Assembly: GCA_964452045.1 (NCBI GenBank)
Contig: CAYVKM010000123.1
Location: forward strand, 1-8,220
Source: CAYVKM01 sp964452045
GTDB lineage: Bacteria; Calditrichota; Calditrichia; RBG-13-44-9
Direction of reading: 5' to 3'
Length of the DNA: 8,220 nt
The stretch's first letter is position 1; every line of letters starts with the position of its first letter. Under the pieces are notes generated by a model. That model did not search any database, was not told where the DNA came from, and saw only the letters and a program-made list of their open reading frames with translations. The position numbers and the translations under genes are program-made. Below are positions 4,675 through 8,220 of this stretch, piece by piece.

Positions 4675-7600
4675 TTGAAAGAAACAAATTTAATCGATCG
4701 AGAATTTTTCTCAAAAATTCCGTCGTTGGTTGAATATCCGGATTTGTTGGATATTCAAAGAAAATCCTTTCAGGAATTTTTGCAGGAATTTGTTATGCCT
4801 GATAAGCGAGAAGAAAAAGGTTTACAGGCAGTATTTCTTGCGACTTTCCCGATTGTTGACAGTCGGGAAAATTTTATACTGGATTTTGTTGAGTATTATT
4901 TAGATAAACCCAAATACACTGTCCGGGAATGTCGGGAAAGGGGATTGACCTATGCCGTTCCCCTGAAGGCCAAGATGCGTCTTTCTATCAAAGACCTGAC
5001 TGGCGAGACGGAGAACTATACCGAAACCATCGAGCAGGATGTCTATTTGGGGAATCTTCCTTATATGACCGATAATGGCTCTTTCATCATCAATGGTGCG
5101 GAGCGGGTAATTGTAAATCAATTGCACCGGGCACCAGGTGTATTTTTTGATGAAAGCATTCATCCGAATGGTACTAAAATATTCTCTGCCCGGGTTATTC
5201 CCTTTCGGGGAAGCTGGGTGGAATTCATGACCGATGTCAGTGATTGTCTGCATGTCTATATCGACCGAAAGAAAAAGTTTTTCGTCAGTACTTTCCTGCG
5301 GGCGCTTGGTTATGCCAATGACAAAAGCATGCTGGAACTATTCGAACTCATCGATGAAGTGGACTTAAAGAAAACGGATACCATAAATCTGGTCGGTAGA
5401 AGAACAGTTGAAGACATTGTAAATGAGTCCACCGGAGAAGTACTTCTGGAGTCCGGAGCGGCATTGGATGAAGAGAGTGTAGAGGCGTTAAAAGCGAGCG
5501 GAATTAAAAAATTACGGTTGCAGAGTCCAAACGATCCCACCATGCCGAACATCATCCTCAATACTCTGGAAAAGGATGATGCGAAAGATGAAGAGACCGC
5601 ATTACGCAGAATCTACACCCTGTTACGCTCCGGTGAACCACCCGATCTTGAAACGGCCCGAGGACTTCTGGATAAAATGTTCTTCAATGCCAAGCGGTAT
5701 GAACTGGGTAAGGTAGGCCGTTATCGCCTGAACAAAAAGCTGGGACTGAAAGTTGATGTTGAAAATACGGTCCTGACCAGGGAGGATTTTGTTGAAATTA
5801 TTAAGTATCTGATTGATTTACGAGACGGGAAACGCTCCACCGATGATATCGATCATCTGGGAAACCGCAGAATCCGAACGGTTGGGGAGCAGCTCTCTTC
5901 CCAGATGAATCTGGGTTTAACCCGGATGGCACGAACTATTAAAGAACGAATGAACCTGGGTGATTCTGAAACCATTACTCCGCAGGAATTGATCAATGCC
6001 CGTGCCATTACTTCGGTTATCAATACCTTCTTTGGAACTTCGCAACTTTCCCAGTTTATGGATCAGACCAATCCACTAGCGGAACTAACGCATAAAAGAA
6101 GAATGAGTGCACTTGGTCCCGGCGGATTAACCAGGGAAAGGGCCGGTTTTGAAGTCCGGGATATTCACTATACCCATTACGGTAGGCTCTGTCCCATTGA
6201 GACACCGGAAGGTCCTAATATTGGTCTAATTTCATCACTCTGTGTTTTGGGTCAGGTAAATGAATTCGGATTTATCGAAACACCCTATCGCAAAGTGGAA
6301 AACGGCAAGGTTACCAATAAAATTGAATATTTGTCGGCGGATGATGAAGAAAGAACGGTAATTGCTCAGTTTAACGCACCGGTGGATGAAAAGAGCGGAA
6401 ATTTCGAAAATGATTTAATTAAGGTTCGGAAGCGGGGAGATTTTATTCTCGCCGGTCCCAAGGATGTTCAATACATCGATGTGGCTTCGAACCAGATTGT
6501 TTCGCCGGCAGCTTCGTTAATACCATTCCTGGAACATGATGATGCCAACCGTGCGTTGATGGGTTCCAATATGCAGCGCCAGGCAGTACCGGTCATAAAA
6601 CCGGAAACGCCTATCGTTGGAACCGGTACCGAGAAAAAAGTCGCTATGGATTCCGGCGCGGTACTGGTGTCTACCGTAGACGGTGTGATAGAGAAGGTGG
6701 ATGCTGATAAAATTATTATCAACGTGGATCCCGGTTCGATCAATGATGCACGTCGGGTAATGACAGGCGAGTCACAACAAGTAAAATATGAGCTATTAAA
6801 ATTTGTGCGTACCAATCAGAATACATGCGTCAATCAGCGTCCGATTGTGAGTAAGGGACAGCGGGTTAAAAAAGGTGATCCTTTGGCAGATGGTCACGCC
6901 ACCGAAATGGGCGAACTGGCGTTGGGGCGGAACATTCTGGTCGCATTTATGCCCTGGAATGGGTATAACTTTGAGGATGCCATTGTCATTTCCGAGCGTA
7001 TTGCCCGGGACGATGTTTTTACCTCAATCCATATTGAAGAGTTTGAAACCCAGGTGCGCGATACCAAACGGGGAGAAGAAGAATTAACCCGGGAAATTCC
7101 CAATGTAAGTGAAGAAGCTACCAAAAATCTGGATGAAAATGGCATTGTGCGGGTTGGAGCCGAAGTTTCTTCGGGAGATATCCTGGTCGGAAAAGTAACC
7201 CCGAAAGGTGAGACTGAACCTACGCCGGAAGAAAAATTACTCAAAGCGATCTTTGGGAGCAAAGCAGGTGATGTAAAAGACGCCAGTCTCAAACTTCCTT
7301 CCGGTATGGAAGGTATTGTGATTGATACTAAACTTTTCTCCCGGAAGAAGAAGGATCCCAAAACCAAGAAGGAAGATAAGAAGAAAATTGATGAACTTGA
7401 GAAGCTGAGCGAAGACAGGATAAAACAAATCCAGCAAAGACTTTTCAGTTTTCTGGAACAGAATTACGGTGACAAGCCGACACTTGGGATCAAGACCAAA
7501 GCTGGTAAATATCTGGTGAAAGCGAAATCGAAATTGAAAACAAAAGATTTCGAAAAAACTGATATTGATTTTATTGATTATATCGAGCCATGGTTTGAAG

Positions 7601-8220
7601 ATGCGGACCTGAATGAACAGGTACGCCGTACATTTTCGGAATATAAGGGTCTGCTACGGGAATTGGAAAATGATCTTCGTACCGAAAAATATAAAATTAT
7701 GATCGGCGATGAGCTGCCTCCCGGAATCGTTCAGTTAGCCAAAATTTATGTAGCCCAGAAACGGAAACTGAAAGTGGGAGATAAAATGGCCGGCCGTCAT
7801 GGAAACAAAGGTGTTGTTGCCAAAATTGTTCCCATGGAAGATATGCCATTTATGCCCGATGGAACACCGGTGGATATAGTTCTGAATCCGCTTGGCGTAC
7901 CGTCACGTATGAACCTGGGACAGGTATTTGAGACTACCCTTGGCTGGGCTGGCAAGATACTCAATAAATTCTATGCTACCCCCGTGTTCGATGGTGCAAC
8001 TTTCGACGAAGTTGCTGCTGAAATGACCAAAGCCGGACTCCCGGAAAATGGCAAAATGAGACTGTTTGACGGACAAACCGGTGAATCCTTCGATCAGGAG
8101 GTGAGTGTAGGTTTCATCTATATGATGAAGTTATCACATATGGTGGACGACAAAATACATGCCCGTTCCATTGGACCGTACTCCTTAATCACACAGCAGC
8201 CGCTGGGGGGAAAAGCCCAG
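4675..8220 (+). CDS. rpoB: DNA-directed RNA polymerase subunit beta, 3' end cut off by the window
   Basis: RpoB forms one pincer and half of the active-site cleft of RNA polymerase. The window holds 1182 codons from a TTG start and ends in frame after QQPLGGKAQ, just before the conserved FGGQRFGEMEVWAL block. Visible landmarks are NGAERVIVNQLHR (140-152), the rifampicin pocket GTSQLSQFMDQTNPL (454-468) through HKRRMSALGPGG, the ETPEGPNIGL motif, PWNGYNFEDA (760-769) with E767 and D768 matching E813/D814 of Escherichia coli, and GDKMAGRHGNKG (1035-1046) with K1037 and K1045 matching K1065/K1073. The lobe-2 insert is about 50 residues shorter than in Escherichia coli, while a charged insert at about 889-1006 is longer. 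rpoC is expected next but lies outside. There is no frameshift. Confidence 0.99.
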   Translation, partial: MKETNLIDREFFSKIPSLVEYPDLLDIQRKSFQEFLQEFVMPDKREEKGLQAVFLATFPIVDSRENFILDFVEYYLDKPKYTVRECRERGLTYAVPLKAKMRLSIKDLTGETENYTETIEQDVYLGNLPYMTDNGSFIINGAERVIVNQLHRAPGVFFDESIHPNGTKIFSARVIPFRGSWVEFMTDVSDCLHVYIDRKKKFFVSTFLRALGYANDKSMLELFELIDEVDLKKTDTINLVGRRTVEDIVNESTGEVLLESGAALDEESVEALKASGIKKLRLQSPNDPTMPNIILNTLEKDDAKDEETALRRIYTLLRSGEPPDLETARGLLDKMFFNAKRYELGKVGRYRLNKKLGLKVDVENTVLTREDFVEIIKYLIDLRDGKRSTDDIDHLGNRRIRTVGEQLSSQMNLGLTRMARTIKERMNLGDSETITPQELINARAITSVINTFFGTSQLSQFMDQTNPLAELTHKRRMSALGPGGLTRERAGFEVRDIHYTHYGRLCPIETPEGPNIGLISSLCVLGQVNEFGFIETPYRKVENGKVTNKIEYLSADDEERTVIAQFNAPVDEKSGNFENDLIKVRKRGDFILAGPKDVQYIDVASNQIVSPAASLIPFLEHDDANRALMGSNMQRQAVPVIKPETPIVGTGTEKKVAMDSGAVLVSTVDGVIEKVDADKIIINVDPGSINDARRVMTGESQQVKYELLKFVRTNQNTCVNQRPIVSKGQRVKKGDPLADGHATEMGELALGRNILVAFMPWNGYNFEDAIVISERIARDDVFTSIHIEEFETQVRDTKRGEEELTREIPNVSEEATKNLDENGIVRVGAEVSSGDILVGKVTPKGETEPTPEEKLLKAIFGSKAGDVKDASLKLPSGMEGIVIDTKLFSRKKKDPKTKKEDKKKIDELEKLSEDRIKQIQQRLFSFLEQNYGDKPTLGIKTKAGKYLVKAKSKLKTKDFEKTDIDFIDYIEPWFEDADLNEQVRRTFSEYKGLLRELENDLRTEKYKIMIGDELPPGIVQLAKIYVAQKRKLKVGDKMAGRHGNKGVVAKIVPMEDMPFMPDGTPVDIVLNPLGVPSRMNLGQVFETTLGWAGKILNKFYATPVFDGATFDEVAAEMTKAGLPENGKMRLFDGQTGESFDQEVSVGFIYMMKLSHMVDDKIHARSIGPYSLITQQPLGGKAQ
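7339..7692 (+). other. RpoB lineage-specific insert at the beta-i9 (SI2) position
   Basis: Codons of about residues 889-1006 encode a lysine/glutamate-rich, largely helical stretch between the conserved FGSKAGDVKD...GIVIDTKLFS segment and the GDELPPGIVQLAKIYVAQKR segment. This matches the beta-i9 insert of Escherichia coli, absent from Firmicutes, Actinobacteria and Cyanobacteria. Counting from matched residues (D768 to K1037 here, D814 to K1065 in Escherichia coli), this interval is 18 residues longer here. The middle contains the tryptophan-bearing IEPWFEDADLNEQVRRTF. Its exact borders are approximate. Confidence 0.75.

Overview
This window is a bacterial housekeeping locus read entirely on the + strand: the classic tuf-secE-nusG-rplKAJL-rpoB translation/transcription cluster. 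In order it holds the 3' three-quarters of tRNA-Gly(UCC), tRNA-Thr(GGU), tuf (EF-Tu), rpmG (L33), tRNA-Trp(CCA), secE, nusG, rplK (L11), rplA (L1), rplJ (L10), rplL (L7/L12) and the first 1182 codons of rpoB, which runs off the right edge in frame. No gene is seen on the - strand and no mobile element, CRISPR array or accessory system is visible.

Organism: clearly a bacterium with moderate base composition. Every protein gene has a recognisable Shine-Dalgarno sequence, and GTG or TTG starts are used for rpmG, nusG and rpoB. The RNA polymerase beta subunit has a long charged insert (the beta-i9/SI2 position of Escherichia coli) and a shortened lobe-2 insert (beta-i4/SI1 position). This pattern and the EF-Tu sequence suggest a Gram-negative lineage, perhaps in or near the FCB group but outside typical Bacteroidetes, where Shine-Dalgarno sequences are rare. 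This placement is an inference from memory of family sequences, not a search result.

Layout: positions 1-254 carry the two tRNAs and the tuf leader. Positions 255-1713 carry tuf, a small rpmG and tRNA-Trp. Positions 1766-4635 carry six tightly packed genes (secE, nusG, then four ribosomal proteins) with gaps of 14 to 40 bases. Positions 4675-8220 are rpoB. No intrinsic terminator was found in any gap, so the block could be one or a few overlapping transcripts, with tRNA processing cutting the RNA at the tRNA genes.

Functionally the genes supply the elongation machinery: tRNAs and EF-Tu deliver amino acids, L10/L12/L11 form the factor-recruiting stalk, L1 forms the E-site stalk, L33 sits in the 50S subunit, NusG links polymerase and ribosome, SecE is a translocon subunit, and RpoB is the polymerase core. 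The window looks ordinary. The points worth a second look are small: missing room for canonical L10 leader control, AU-only hairpins just before the ribosome binding sites of tuf and rplL, the tRNA-Trp embedded between coding genes, and the insertion pattern of RpoB.
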